This document shows, one piece after another, positions 9,808-16,766 of a stretch of 40,566 bases of DNA (positions within the stretch are counted from its first letter, which is position 1; each line of letters starts with the position of its first letter). The position numbers and the translations under genes were made by a program. The notes under the pieces are model-generated. The model was not told the origin of the DNA. It did not search any database and saw only the letters and a program-made list of their open reading frames with translations. The stretch comes from Syntrophales bacterium. GTDB taxonomy: Bacteria; Desulfobacterota; Syntrophia; Syntrophales; UBA2210. The stretch is taken from the NCBI GenBank assembly GCA_023228425.1, contig JALOBE010000023.1, forward strand, positions 1 through 40,566. The letters are read 5' to 3'.

Positions 9808-10065
9808 ATGAAATTGCCTGCTATCGGTATCGCTCTAATTCTTTTAGTCGTTATCGCCGCTACTCCAGCCTACCCCAATACGATCAGGTGCGGTAGTAAC
9901 ACAGTCACTGTTAGGGCGAGCAAGGGGGAAGTCATTGATAAGTGCGGCGAGCCACTTTATTCTTCTTATAACGTGTGGACCTATATTATTGGCGGTCGGT
10001 ATCGTCATTTTCATTTCAGCGGGAACTTTCTTATAAAAATCGAAGATGGTGAGCGGGCACGTTAA
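9808..10065 (+). CDS. Small exported DUF2845-type protein
   Basis: The 85-residue product begins with a typical signal peptide: a hydrophobic run at about residues 5-19 and an Ala-containing cleavage region near 21. The mature part has IRCGSNTVTVRASKGEV followed by DKCGEPL, i.e. two cysteines separated by about 18 residues. This is the DUF2845 pattern of small periplasmic or surface proteins, whose function is unknown. AAGGAGGCGTT precedes ATG at good spacing. It is the only plus-strand gene of the island that looks intact, and it sits just right of the IS256 remnant. Confidence 0.7.
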   Translation: MKLPAIGIALILLVVIAATPAYPNTIRCGSNTVTVRASKGEVIDKCGEPLYSSYNVWTYIIGGRYRHFHFSGNFLIKIEDGERAR

Positions 10066-10181
10066 ATTGTTACATCTAGCTCTCTCTTGATGGGCATTTG
10101 CTGATTTTTCGCGCTATGTGAGGGCGGAGAATGAAAAATAGCCTGCATCGTTGCTTGTATTCCTGTCATGGTTTTCAGTAA

Positions 10182-10403
10182 GCGGGGGGTTTCCTACAAG
10201 CAATAATTCTGTCATCCCTGATCAAAAATCCTGCCTTTATCCGCACAAAAACACCCTTTTACCGGACGATCTCGCTCAATGAATGCTATGAGTCGCTCAT
10301 TACCCCGGATGCTGTCAGAGCAAGAGATATCCGGAGAATTGCTGATTATAGGAATGGCGGTGTCGAGGTCCTTTACGACAGATTTGCGAACGGGGAGGAA
10401 TAA
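10182..10403 (+). pseudogene. Startless open frame, possible C-terminal gene remnant
   Basis: The stretch 10066-10459 contains no complete gene. From just after the TAA at 10179 to a TAA at 10401 there is an open frame of 73 codons with no ATG. Its second half has a plausible protein composition, including TISLNECYESLITPDAVRA and VEVLYDRFANGEE. It could be the end of a gene whose 5' part was lost. I do not recognise the family, and chance remains possible. Confidence 0.3.
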
Positions 10404-10459
10404 AAGGGGTTTAATTTTTTCAATTTGAGCCCAGAGATCTTCATAGGTAACATGAAACT

Positions 10460-10978
10460 CTAAACTCCTCGTGTGTTCTTCTCAATCTTATCGAGATAAA
10501 TTAAAATATTTGCGAATATTACAGCCATTATAGCTCCGGATATTCCTGAAGAGAGCCAAATTATTGATGGCATGTATGCTATCGCTAGCCACTCGCTTTC
10601 TTGCATAATCAGTTCGTAGCCGCGTTGAGGAGGTTCAGGCCACAGATAGAAAAACATTATAAATCCTGTTATTACAGCTATGACTGCAAAAAAGTACAAA
10701 AAAATTGCCAAAGCGGGAGTTTCGAACATTGGGATTGGCGAATGGTTCGTAACGGTATCGAATGTTTTATTTTTATTAAGACTTTGTTCGGGTAGGCTGA
10801 AGAGGTCTATGCATTGAACTATTGGTTCTCCCTTCTCCATACCTTCTTTCCATACTAGCGTGTTGAAGTCGACATGGCCCTCAAGAAATGCTTTCTTCAG
10901 TGTATCGATGGTAACAGGCCCCTTGCGCCCCAGAGATGTTTCGAAATACCATTCTTCTTTCTTGTCCTGAAATTCCAT
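10460..10978 (-). CDS. Membrane protein with N-terminal GYF_2-type domain
   Basis: This 172-residue protein starts with a GYF_2-like module at about residues 8-60. WYFETSLGRKGPVTIDTLK leads into a segment with the typical LVWKEGM, as in bacterial proteins where this domain precedes membrane segments. Two hydrophobic stretches follow, at about 90-115 and 133-160, so it is an inner-membrane protein with the GYF domain probably in the cytoplasm, where such domains bind partner peptides. CAAGGAGGCGACA sits directly upstream of ATG. It is leftward and lies between the IS-end fragment and the DUF2845 gene. Its partner is unknown. Confidence 0.7.
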   Translation of the reverse strand: MEFQDKKEEWYFETSLGRKGPVTIDTLKKAFLEGHVDFNTLVWKEGMEKGEPIVQCIDLFSLPEQSLNKNKTFDTVTNHSPIPMFETPALAIFLYFFAVIAVITGFIMFFYLWPEPPQRGYELIMQESEWLAIAYMPSIIWLSSGISGAIMAVIFANILIYLDKIEKNTRGV

Positions 10979-11047
10979 TGTCGCCTCCTTGCAGCATTAT
11001 ATGTGAGCATAGGTACAGACATGGATCTTAAAGTTTTAAATATATGA

Positions 11048-11198
11048 TGTATCCCCCTGTGTCAGGATAGTTGTCGCATGATCTAAACCTCTCTATAATG
11101 GAGTTTCCTTGGGGGCGGAGGAGGATCGGATCATGCAATATTCCAAAGAGCGTAAAGAAGCTGTTCTGAAAAAAATGATGGCACCGCACAACCGGCCA
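11048..11198 (+). mobile_element. Left-end fragment of an IS3-type insertion sequence
   Basis: The fragment starts near TGTATCCCCCTGTGTCAGG, which looks like a terminal inverted repeat. ATG at 11133 opens a frame starting MQYSKERKEAVLKKMM and then APHNRP, the standard N-terminus of an orfA helix-turn-helix transposase subunit. Similarity stops at about 11196, where the sequence becomes the 3' part of the leftward gene described next. Only about 150 bp of the IS remains. Confidence 0.65.
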
Positions 11199-11856
11199 GC
11201 TTGCGTAACGTCAGCGTTGGGTGTGTCCGGTTAAGGATTTTCAGTGCCTGTGACAACCAGGCATGAGCACTCTGTTGGCTTGCCTGATTACCAATGACTC
11301 GCCACAGAAATCGCAGGATCATCCTGTCTGGTTTAACCATATTTTCCTCCCCTGCGAGCATAAAGAAGTACTTCAGTGATGTCCCGTACGTCTGACCTGG
11401 AATGTCGCAGATGTCTGACTCGAATTGTGTATTTGGGATGACCGTTGGTATGTCCTGAAAATAGTTTACATTGTGGCGCACTAGAACTCGGGTAAACCTA
11501 TGTACGGCTTCAGCCTTGAGTATCCCGTTCTTGGTGGATGTCCTTTGACGGTTGTCGAATACTTCAGTTGCAATCTGCCGGTAATCATCGTAGCCGGATA
11601 GGAATTCTTCGAACTGGCGAACTGAATATTGTTCCGCAGTGCCGGGATAAGGCGAACCGTGTTGCCTCAATCGCTGCAATCCCGTAACATGACAGAAGTG
11701 TATCACGGCGTTTCTCGTCGAGCTGTACCTAGCGGCGAGGGAGTAAACAGCATCGATGATGCAAAAAGGCAGACTGTGATAGTAGTATTCCTCGCTCAGT
11801 TCTGCATCTCGCAGGTGCAAATGGGCATTACAGTATTGGGCTATTCTCTCAGGCAT
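11131..11856 (-). pseudogene. HhH-GPD-like protein, 3' end replaced by IS fragment
   Basis: The 241-codon frame encodes about 219 genuine residues. Its last ~22 codons are antisense read-through of the IS fragment at 11131-11198, so the natural C-terminus is lost. Near residues 150-190 it reads DICDIPGQTYGTSLKYFF and then VKPDRMILRFL. This resembles the helix-hairpin-helix plus Asp segment of HhH-GPD DNA glycosylase-fold proteins (IPG-x-G, later PVD-x-H). The likeness is by eye and the function is unproven. ATG follows AAATAAAGG. It is the last gene of a leftward cluster that begins with a PD-(D/E)XK nuclease-like gene. Confidence 0.5.
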
Positions 11857-11869
11857 CCTTTATTTTCCA

Positions 11870-11980
11870 TCAGCGAACGAAGAATTCAGCCACCGGGCGG
11901 CACCAAAGATAAGCACCCGAGGCCTCTTCGGAAATTGACCACCCATATTGCTCGGTCGGCTGGAATGACTGGTTCTGCAT
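11870..11980 (-). CDS. Very short ORF coupled to the preceding gene
   Basis: A 36-codon frame starts at an ATG that overlaps the stop codon of the preceding gene as TGATG, a classical translational-coupling arrangement. It begins MQNQSFQPTEQYGWSIS and ends before the ribosome-binding site of the gene at 11856. Composition is protein-like. I know no family, so it could be a real small partner protein or a chance frame. Confidence 0.35.
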   Translation of the reverse strand: MQNQSFQPTEQYGWSISEEASGAYLWCRPVAEFFVR

Positions 11981-12309
11981 CATTTTTCTGTTTCTTGATT
12001 ACTATGTGGAAGTGTCCCATTCCTGACGCGGCTTTCGTATGACCCCTCCTCCTTGCATCGATTAATGATTATCGTCTCTTCAATTGATTCTCCCATTGTC
12101 TAGTAAAGAAATCCGCCTTCCGCAAAGTAGGTGAAAACACGCTGGTAAAAGCGACCTTCGAAACCGTATTGACGGATGTGAAGAACCAGGGCTTCAAATA
12201 GCGCTTTGTCGACCCGGTCTCGAACAATGTATTCGTGGGGCCATTCCGGCATGGTCTTGGCGAAAGTCCACTTCGAAGAGGCGACGAACTCCTGCAAATA
12301 GTCGGGCAA
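11980..12309 (-). pseudogene. Small conserved protein gene with in-frame TAG
   Basis: The frame from TTG at 12309 to TGA at 11980 encodes about 109 codons and is interrupted by TAG at 12100-12102. The TAG replaces the Trp expected after YFAEGGFLY; the reading continues in frame with TMGESIEETIIINRCKEE. PEWPHEYIVRDRVD and this later segment match a small widespread family of unknown function that reads YWTMG at this point. That recollection is from memory. TTG follows directly on the stop of the upstream nuclease-like gene. A single TGG-to-TAG change would inactivate it. Confidence 0.6.
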
Positions 12310-13392
12310 CTACACATCATCAGGTGCAACTCGTTTCGATTTCAGCACCTTCACGGTCTCGGCAACCCCTCTGAAACGATCCATCACCTTTTTGACCACT
12401 TGGTCTTTGTCTTCGCCACAGGCAACGTCAATGGCGACCGCCAATTCATCATTGCGAAAGGCAGTAAAGACATTCTCTCTTGTAGCCCACGGTTCGAGTA
12501 AGGGCCGCACCTCACGAGCGCAACCCCAGTCCCCGTGGAATAGTAGCCAAAGTGGGCTAATGCCGTGCTTTTTCCAATAACCAAAATGAATTCCAAATTA
12601 TACGCCGACATGACCACCGTCGCATCCAAATCTCGCATAACGCCCTATCCGCTCCCAATTTGCCTGCGGTCGGAGACCGTTTACGGTAAGAAGTCCTTGA
12701 TTGACAGCCAAGTCAATTGAAGTCTGCACAACGGTGTATAGCTGAAGAATAAGCGCAGGGGTGCGTTGGTCAGATACCTCCGCTGACGACACCGGTATAA
12801 AGGCGTCACTGTCAGCCGCTTCGCAGAGTGCGCGCAACTGGAGGAGGTCATTTCTCGCAGCCTTATCATCGGCAACTCTTGGTTCCAAGGCATCAAGTAA
12901 CGCTCTCCAAGACGTAAGCGCGAGTATTGGACCAGCACTGGTCGAAACGATGCGAAAAATACCAACAGTTGCGCCCTTTGTAGCTGACATCTCATTTTCG
13001 ATCAGTCTTTGATGCAATTCACGCCACAACGTCTCCTTGCGGTCCTCAGGACCAACAAATAAGAGGGTTGTCGGTTGAGGGTATTCGGCCAGTATACGAA
13101 GGTAAGATACGGGTTGATTCTCTGTGAGACCCGCCCAAAACTTGTTTTCGACAAGAATATGTATTCGTCCTTCATCCTCACAGCCCTGCATGTCAGGGCG
13201 ATTATCACCGTCAGCCTGCTGGGTTTGAAACCACAAGTGTGGCATGTGTGGGTCAATTCCACGAAGAAGCTTCATCATGCCATAGTGAGCAGCGTCGTAC
13301 GATCGAAGGATGAAGGCAAGCGCCTCCATAGCTATATTCTCATTTTCTTGGGAAAGTCTCTTTTGAATAATATGACTGAATACTGTTTCCAT
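12310..13392 (-). pseudogene. PD-(D/E)XK nuclease-like gene with in-frame TAA
   Basis: From ATG at 13392 the frame runs 264 residues to TAA at 12598-12600. It then stays open in the same frame for another 95 codons to TAG at 12310. The downstream part reads as real protein (WLLFHGDWGCAREV, later VVKKVMDRFRGVAE), so the TAA is best explained as a nonsense mutation in a 360-codon gene. The N-terminal half has DNRPDMQG followed about 15 residues later by ILVENKFWAGLTENQP. This is the D...ExK core of the PD-(D/E)XK nuclease superfamily, in the arrangement of a family often found beside defence genes. It is the first gene after the distal attC site. Confidence 0.65.
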
Positions 13393-13435
13393 TCCTTATT
13401 CCTTTGTGCAGAACGCTGGCCATGAGCCGCGCCGC

Positions 13436-13500
13436 CACAACGCTTTACGGAAAAACGACCGATGACATTCGGCGTCGGTCTCGATGGCATTGTTGTACGC
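13436..13500 (-). repeat. Integron attC-like recombination site C
   Basis: Read on the minus strand, the site opens with GCGTACAAC (13500-13492) and closes with GTTGTGGCGGC, starting at 13441. Between them GACCGA (13457-13462) and TCGGTC (13475-13480) pair to make the imperfect hairpin of an attC. The opening box is the exact complement of the closing box of site B (GTTGTACGC, 14384-14376). This is the relation expected when the two flank one integrated cassette. Confidence 0.8.
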
Positions 13501-13522
13501 TGCATTTATTAAAAATATTTAC

Positions 13523-14083
13523 CTATTTACATGAAGTTGTGATACAGTCTTGGACCGTAAACCCCTCTTTGAGTTGACCTCTTAGAAACATATCAAGGCA
13601 CGCATCTTCACAACTCTGTTCACTTTCTAAAGCAGACCTTTTCCCCAGCAGACCGCTAATTTCATGAATAGGCAAACAAAAACGATATTCTTCCTTCGCC
13701 TCCATTGTAAACTGACACTGCCATGCCCGCCCGTCATCTTGGTCTATCAGGATGAAATTCCACATATTATCTGTAGAATAAAGAGTGAATTTGCCATTCT
13801 TTGAAGAATTCTTCGTCGCAAATGGTTTGTCGTTGATCGGTATTTTTAAACGGGCACCTTTCTCTTTGTCTGTCGTATAGGTGACATGCCAAAGCCTGCC
13901 ATCGCTGGTATCTAATAAGAGATATGACCACATGTTATCAGTTCTAAATAAGCGAAAGCGAACATCAAGCCTTTGTAGCGGGTCTGACTGAAATTTGATT
14001 TTGTCCGCCGCTTCAGCAAAACTGGGTAATAGGAAACAAAGAGATAAGAAAGGAATAAACAAAAACTTTACGTGAAGTTTCAT
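13523..14083 (-). CDS. Exported protein with two TDNMW repeats (cassette gene)
   Basis: The 186-residue product has a clear signal peptide, with hydrophobic residues 7-22 and cleavage near AEAA at 23-26. The mature part contains two similar blocks of about 55 residues. RLFRTDNMWSYLLLDTSDGR (residues 44-63) matches LYSTDNMWNFILIDQDDGRA in the second block (TDNMW at 48-52 and 104-108). Each block ends in a W-containing strand, suggesting a small beta-propeller-like or repeat fold. Four cysteines lie in the last ~30 residues. No family is recognised. It is the second gene of the cassette bounded by sites B and C, 32 bp after the 76-residue gene, with GGAGGG before ATG. Confidence 0.65.
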   Translation of the reverse strand: MKLHVKFLFIPFLSLCFLLPSFAEAADKIKFQSDPLQRLDVRFRLFRTDNMWSYLLLDTSDGRLWHVTYTTDKEKGARLKIPINDKPFATKNSSKNGKFTLYSTDNMWNFILIDQDDGRAWQCQFTMEAKEEYRFCLPIHEISGLLGKRSALESEQSCEDACLDMFLRGQLKEGFTVQDCITTSCK

Positions 14084-14115
14084 GGATCCCTCCCGTCAAG
14101 CCTCAATATTGAGGA

Positions 14116-14346
14116 TCATTTAGAGACAAATTTCCGTCTAGCCTTCTTTCGTATCGCTTCAATCTCCTTCATAAGTCGATCACATTCATACTCTATCTCG
14201 TGCAACGATACACACCGAGGACTAATGCATATCATGTCTTTTTCATCCACTGAGTAGGTCTTCACATAAATTTCTGCAATCGGAGCAGCCGGGATACCCT
14301 CTCTTTTCGGGTCGAAGAAGCGCAGATCAAGATTGTAAGTCGCCAT
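14116..14346 (-). CDS. Small hypothetical cassette protein
   Basis: The 76-residue product has no signal peptide or membrane segment. Its N-terminal half is beta-like (MATYNLDLRFFDPKREG, later IAEIYVKTYSVDEKDM). Its C-terminal half is a basic amphipathic helix (DRLMKEIEAIRKKARRK). I do not recognise the family. AGGAGGGCTT precedes ATG. It is the first gene of the cassette between sites B and C and is followed closely by the exported repeat protein, so the two are probably co-transcribed. Confidence 0.6.
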   Translation of the reverse strand: MATYNLDLRFFDPKREGIPAAPIAEIYVKTYSVDEKDMICISPRCVSLHEIEYECDRLMKEIEAIRKKARRKFVSK

Positions 14347-14375
14347 AAGCCCTCCTATAAATTTAGATTAATTTT

Positions 14376-14437
14376 GCGTACAACGTTTAAATCAGCGGCG
14401 CGACCCTTTGTGTCCGCTGAATTTGATGGTTAGCGGC
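14376..14437 (-). repeat. Integron attC-like recombination site B
   Basis: On the minus strand the site runs from GCCGCTAAC (14437-14429) to GTTGTACGC (14384-14376). TCAGCGG (14392-14398) pairs with CCGCTGA (14414-14420) around a short loop, and the outer arms pair imperfectly, as attC arms do. Its opening box is complementary to the closing box GTTAGCGG of site A. Its closing box is complementary to the opening box of site C. Confidence 0.82.
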
Positions 14438-14440
14438 TTT

Positions 14441-15175
14441 TCACATCGATACTCCAAGGAAATCATGTACGCTTGTTTTCCATTCCTCTTTGACTTGATG
14501 CGTTTGACAATATTCTCTCAGGTGCATTGATAGCATCAAGGAATCCGGCGAATGCAAATCTGATTTTTTGGCAATATCCTTGGCCAGTTCATCTTTCGAG
14601 TGAATCCAATCAACCAAAAGGATACCCTGCGCCGGAACTTCATGAACAATGAGTCCTTCAGGAATTCTTTCCCGATTTTCGATGGCCAGGGCCAGCAGCG
14701 GGCCACTCGGGCATTTCTTGGCAACAGAAATAGCGCGAATTAGTGCCGTCCCCATTACTGGGAAAAGAGTCATGATTCCTCTGCCAAGACGTATTCTTTT
14801 GTCGGGATCTGTTGCGTCTCTTACGGATAAAGGATAGCAAGATAAAATATCCGCAAAATCACCGCCTGAAATGGTAGCCTTGGCATAATGGCCAGAATGT
14901 GCAACATGTCGAAGCAAGGATATGGCTATTGATAAAGGTCTTAAAAAAGTTTCTTCCGGGAAATCGCTGACTATAACGAAACCATCGCCAATTTGATGAG
15001 CAAAAATTCTATCAGGGGATTCAGGATAGTGTTGAGTACCAATCCGGAAGATTCCCTCCATAAGTTCGCCGAGTGACAACAGGACAAGATTTTCCTTGCC
15101 GTAAAAATGCCCAAAGCCTTCTAAATCAATATTAATGGCCCATCGACCGACGGGCTTTTCGTTTAATCTTTTCAT
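14441..15175 (-). CDS. Nucleotide-cyclase-like domain protein (cassette gene)
   Basis: The 244-residue soluble protein resembles a degenerate class III nucleotide cyclase domain. WAINIDLEGFGHFY near the N-terminus corresponds to the metal-binding D-x-x-GF strand, and HQIGDGFVIVSDF near residue 60 corresponds to the GD turn. The later base- and ribose-recognising residues (Asp, Asn and Arg in ordinary cyclases) are not evident in the PVMGTALIRA segment. The protein may therefore bind nucleotides, make an unusual product, or be inactive. Its ATG overlaps the TGA of the upstream lipoprotein frame (ATGA), so translation is coupled. The two share the cassette between sites A and B. The assignment is by motif only. 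Confidence 0.5.
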   Translation of the reverse strand: MKRLNEKPVGRWAINIDLEGFGHFYGKENLVLLSLGELMEGIFRIGTQHYPESPDRIFAHQIGDGFVIVSDFPEETFLRPLSIAISLLRHVAHSGHYAKATISGGDFADILSCYPLSVRDATDPDKRIRLGRGIMTLFPVMGTALIRAISVAKKCPSGPLLALAIENRERIPEGLIVHEVPAQGILLVDWIHSKDELAKDIAKKSDLHSPDSLMLSMHLREYCQTHQVKEEWKTSVHDFLGVSM

Positions 15176-15449
15176 TTTATTATCATGCTTCTATTGATAA
15201 CGGAGCCGCCAAAAAGTCCATATTGCCCTGCGGTGACCATAGCACCTGTATCGCCACTTTTTTCGAGGACTTCGTAGCCTTTGGCTCCACAAAGCTCTCC
15301 GGCTTTTTCATAGCACATGCCCCAGTTTAAGGCGCTACCGGAACAGTTTATGCTGTATCCTTCCCTGCCGTCAGAGGTGTACGTTTTTTGCTAGTTGCGC
15401 AGCCACTCACAAAGGCAACAATCACCAGAAACAATATCGCTATTCTCAT
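15172..15449 (-). pseudogene. Small lipoprotein gene with frameshift in an A6 tract
   Basis: ATG at 15449 gives a lipoprotein signal peptide, MRIAILFLVIVAFVSGCATS, with its lipobox Cys at 17. The frame then hits TAA 16 codons later. In the neighbouring frame the sequence continues convincingly as TYTSDGREGYSINCSGSA, later WGMCYEKAGELCG, to TGA at 15172. The switch falls in a run of six A on the coding strand (T6 at 15384-15389); one extra A would restore a protein of about 92 residues. The form matches small Cys-rich lipoproteins of unknown function. It could be true decay, slippage-based on/off switching, or an assembly error. Confidence 0.6.
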
Positions 15450-15474
15450 ATTCTCTTCCCCTCTTCGTTTTTTA

Positions 15475-15534
15475 CCGCTAACACCTTGATAAGCGGTGCG
15501 GTTTTTCTGCATCCGCTTTATTAAATTGTTCGCA
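15475..15534 (-). repeat. Integron attC-like recombination site A
   Basis: Minus strand: TGCGAAC (15534-15528) opens the site and GTTAGCGG (15482-15475) closes it. AAGCGG (15491-15496) pairs with CCGCTT (15513-15518), and the outer arms are imperfectly complementary. The opening box is complementary to GTTCGCA at 16029-16023, just upstream of the HEPN gene. That box and site A thus bound one cassette. Confidence 0.82.
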
Positions 15535-15544
15535 GTTCTATTAC

Positions 15545-16010
15545 TTAAAAATGCTGGTTCTTGACTTCATGCATAAATTCATTGATAAATTCCCCAAATG
15601 CACCAATAGAAATTGTTGATCGAAACGGATCTTTCCCATCTTTTTTCTGGTCACAAAGTTCAATTTGGTCGCCATTTAACATGAAGCGTCCGTGTGTTAA
15701 TCCATTCCTTATGCGACTGCAAAATCGTTTTTTCTGTACTTGATGTACCTTCATGAACGACGAATTTACCGGTGTTTATTTGACTGAAGTCGATTGCATC
15801 GAATTCAGTTTGCTGTGGATAAACAAACAGAATGTAGCTGGCCATCAAAAGAGTTCCTATATTCAATGGCAACACATTGCTGAACTTCTTTTTGAACTCT
15901 TCAATGACATCTTTCATCAGTTTGTCCTGATGCTCGGGCTCCATGCTCCACTCACACCATAATAAAGATATGTTCCCCTGAACTATTAGATTCCAATCTG
16001 TTTTTGTCAT
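15545..16010 (-). pseudogene. HEPN-domain protein gene with frameshift just before its RxxxxH motif
   Basis: ATG at 16010 opens a frame whose first ~95 residues are continued, in another frame, by a segment ending at 15545. Joining them gives about 153 residues. The switch lies in GAAAAAACG (A6 at 15731-15736); dropping one A gives STEKRFCSRIRNGLTHGRF. RNGLTHGRF carries the R-x4-H motif of HEPN ribonuclease-fold proteins, and the flanking FVYPQQTEFDAIDF and ISIGAFGEFINEF resemble the pEK499_p136-type HEPN family. Such proteins are usually RNases in toxin or defence systems. As it stands the frame ends without a correct HEPN core. It fills the whole cassette between the half-site at 16023 and site A. 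Confidence 0.6.
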
Positions 16011-16022
16011 CTTTATTTCTCT

Positions 16023-16029
16023 TGCGAAC
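16023..16029 (-). repeat. Integron recombination half-site (attC or attI remnant)
   Basis: The minus-strand box GTTCGCA is preceded by ACCGTCTAAACATTG, like the right-hand arms of sites A-C. It is complementary to the opening box of site A. No matching left arm is visible further upstream, where integrase-remnant sequence follows. It may be the closing half of a truncated attC or the core of an attI site. Confidence 0.55.
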
Positions 16030-16109
16030 CAATGTTTAGACGGTTTCTTTATAAGACGCCGCGCTTGTCCGATCGCGGCATATACCCCGGATGCCGATCG
16101 ACGATACTT

Positions 16110-16212
16110 CCGTTCTTCGACTGTAGTGGCGTGCCCTCAATGCCTGACGCATGCGATCGAGCAGCCTGGGCTGTCGCCGGCGCGTTGCATCATTCTCCAC
16201 GGCAGCCGAATG
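16110..16212 (-). pseudogene. intI: Integron-integrase (tyrosine recombinase) N-terminal remnant
   Basis: In the minus frame with GTG at about 16212, the sequence reads RRRQPRLLDRMRQALRARHY and then SRRTEVS. This matches the start of the N-terminal SAM-like core-binding domain of IntI integrases, which typically read PRLLDQVR...RHYSRRTE. Beyond TEVS the similarity stops, and the frame ends at 16036 with unrelated residues. The catalytic domain with R-H-R-Y is absent. It lies immediately proximal to the cassette array and points towards it, unlike the divergent integrase of class 1 integrons but as in reverse integrons. The resemblance is by motif only. Confidence 0.55.
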
Positions 16213-16724
16213 TAGGACATACTTCTTTTTTTCAAGTACCTTTCCCACGGCAGACCAGTCCTCTCTCTCGGAGCGTGTCTCTGCAGTCATGGGTCGGTAG
16301 CTGATACTGTATGCGCTCGGCGCAGCTTGATGTGTCTGTGGTTGTATCGCCGTCGCCGTTGTCGTTATCGGTTTTGGCAAGAATGCGAGTTTTTTGCAGA
16401 TTCAGACAAATCTATGGCAAAAGAGGAAAGGAATTGCAAGGTGTTTTTAAAATATTGGAGGATGAGACATCGCTCGAACAGTTCAAACCGCATTCAGTGG
16501 CCTTGCCCGAATGCTCATGGTGCAGCTTTGTCTTTGAAAGTGGCATGGGACAGATGACGAAGAAAATCTCACTTTCAAGACGGACTCAATAGAAAGAGCC
16601 AGCTCGGACTTTTATGATCGCCCTGACAACCCGATTCGCTTTGTTTCACCTCTCATTCCATTATGTCAAAATGGCATTAATACAAGGCCAATTGGTTAGT
16701 TTGCGGTTACACGGGCCATAGTAT
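16213..16724. other. Non-coding stretch between integrase remnant and tRNA terminator
   Basis: I see no supportable gene here. Open frames on both strands are short, start at arbitrary positions and lack ribosome-binding sites and family resemblance. The sequence is probably residue from the lost part of the island. Confidence 0.5.
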
Positions 16725-16757
16725 GAAAAAAGGGTTACATCGCAAGTTACGTAACCC
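16725..16757 (-). terminator. Rho-independent terminator of the tRNA-Thr gene
   Basis: On the minus strand GGGTTAC (16757-16751) pairs with GTAACCC (16738-16732) around a 12-base loop and is followed by TTTTTT. It starts about ten bases after the tRNA CCA end. Confidence 0.75.
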
Positions 16758-16766
16758 CTTGATATC

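Noticed and set aside
12100..12600. Programmed stop-codon read-through or recoding of TAA/TAG in the nuclease cluster
   Set aside because: The stops are TAA and TAG without recoding signals, and nearby genes show other lesions, so decay is simpler. Only TGA in selD has recoding support.
16311..16592. 93-codon plus-strand frame near the tRNA
   Set aside because: No ribosome-binding site, no family likeness, and competing frames of similar length overlap it.
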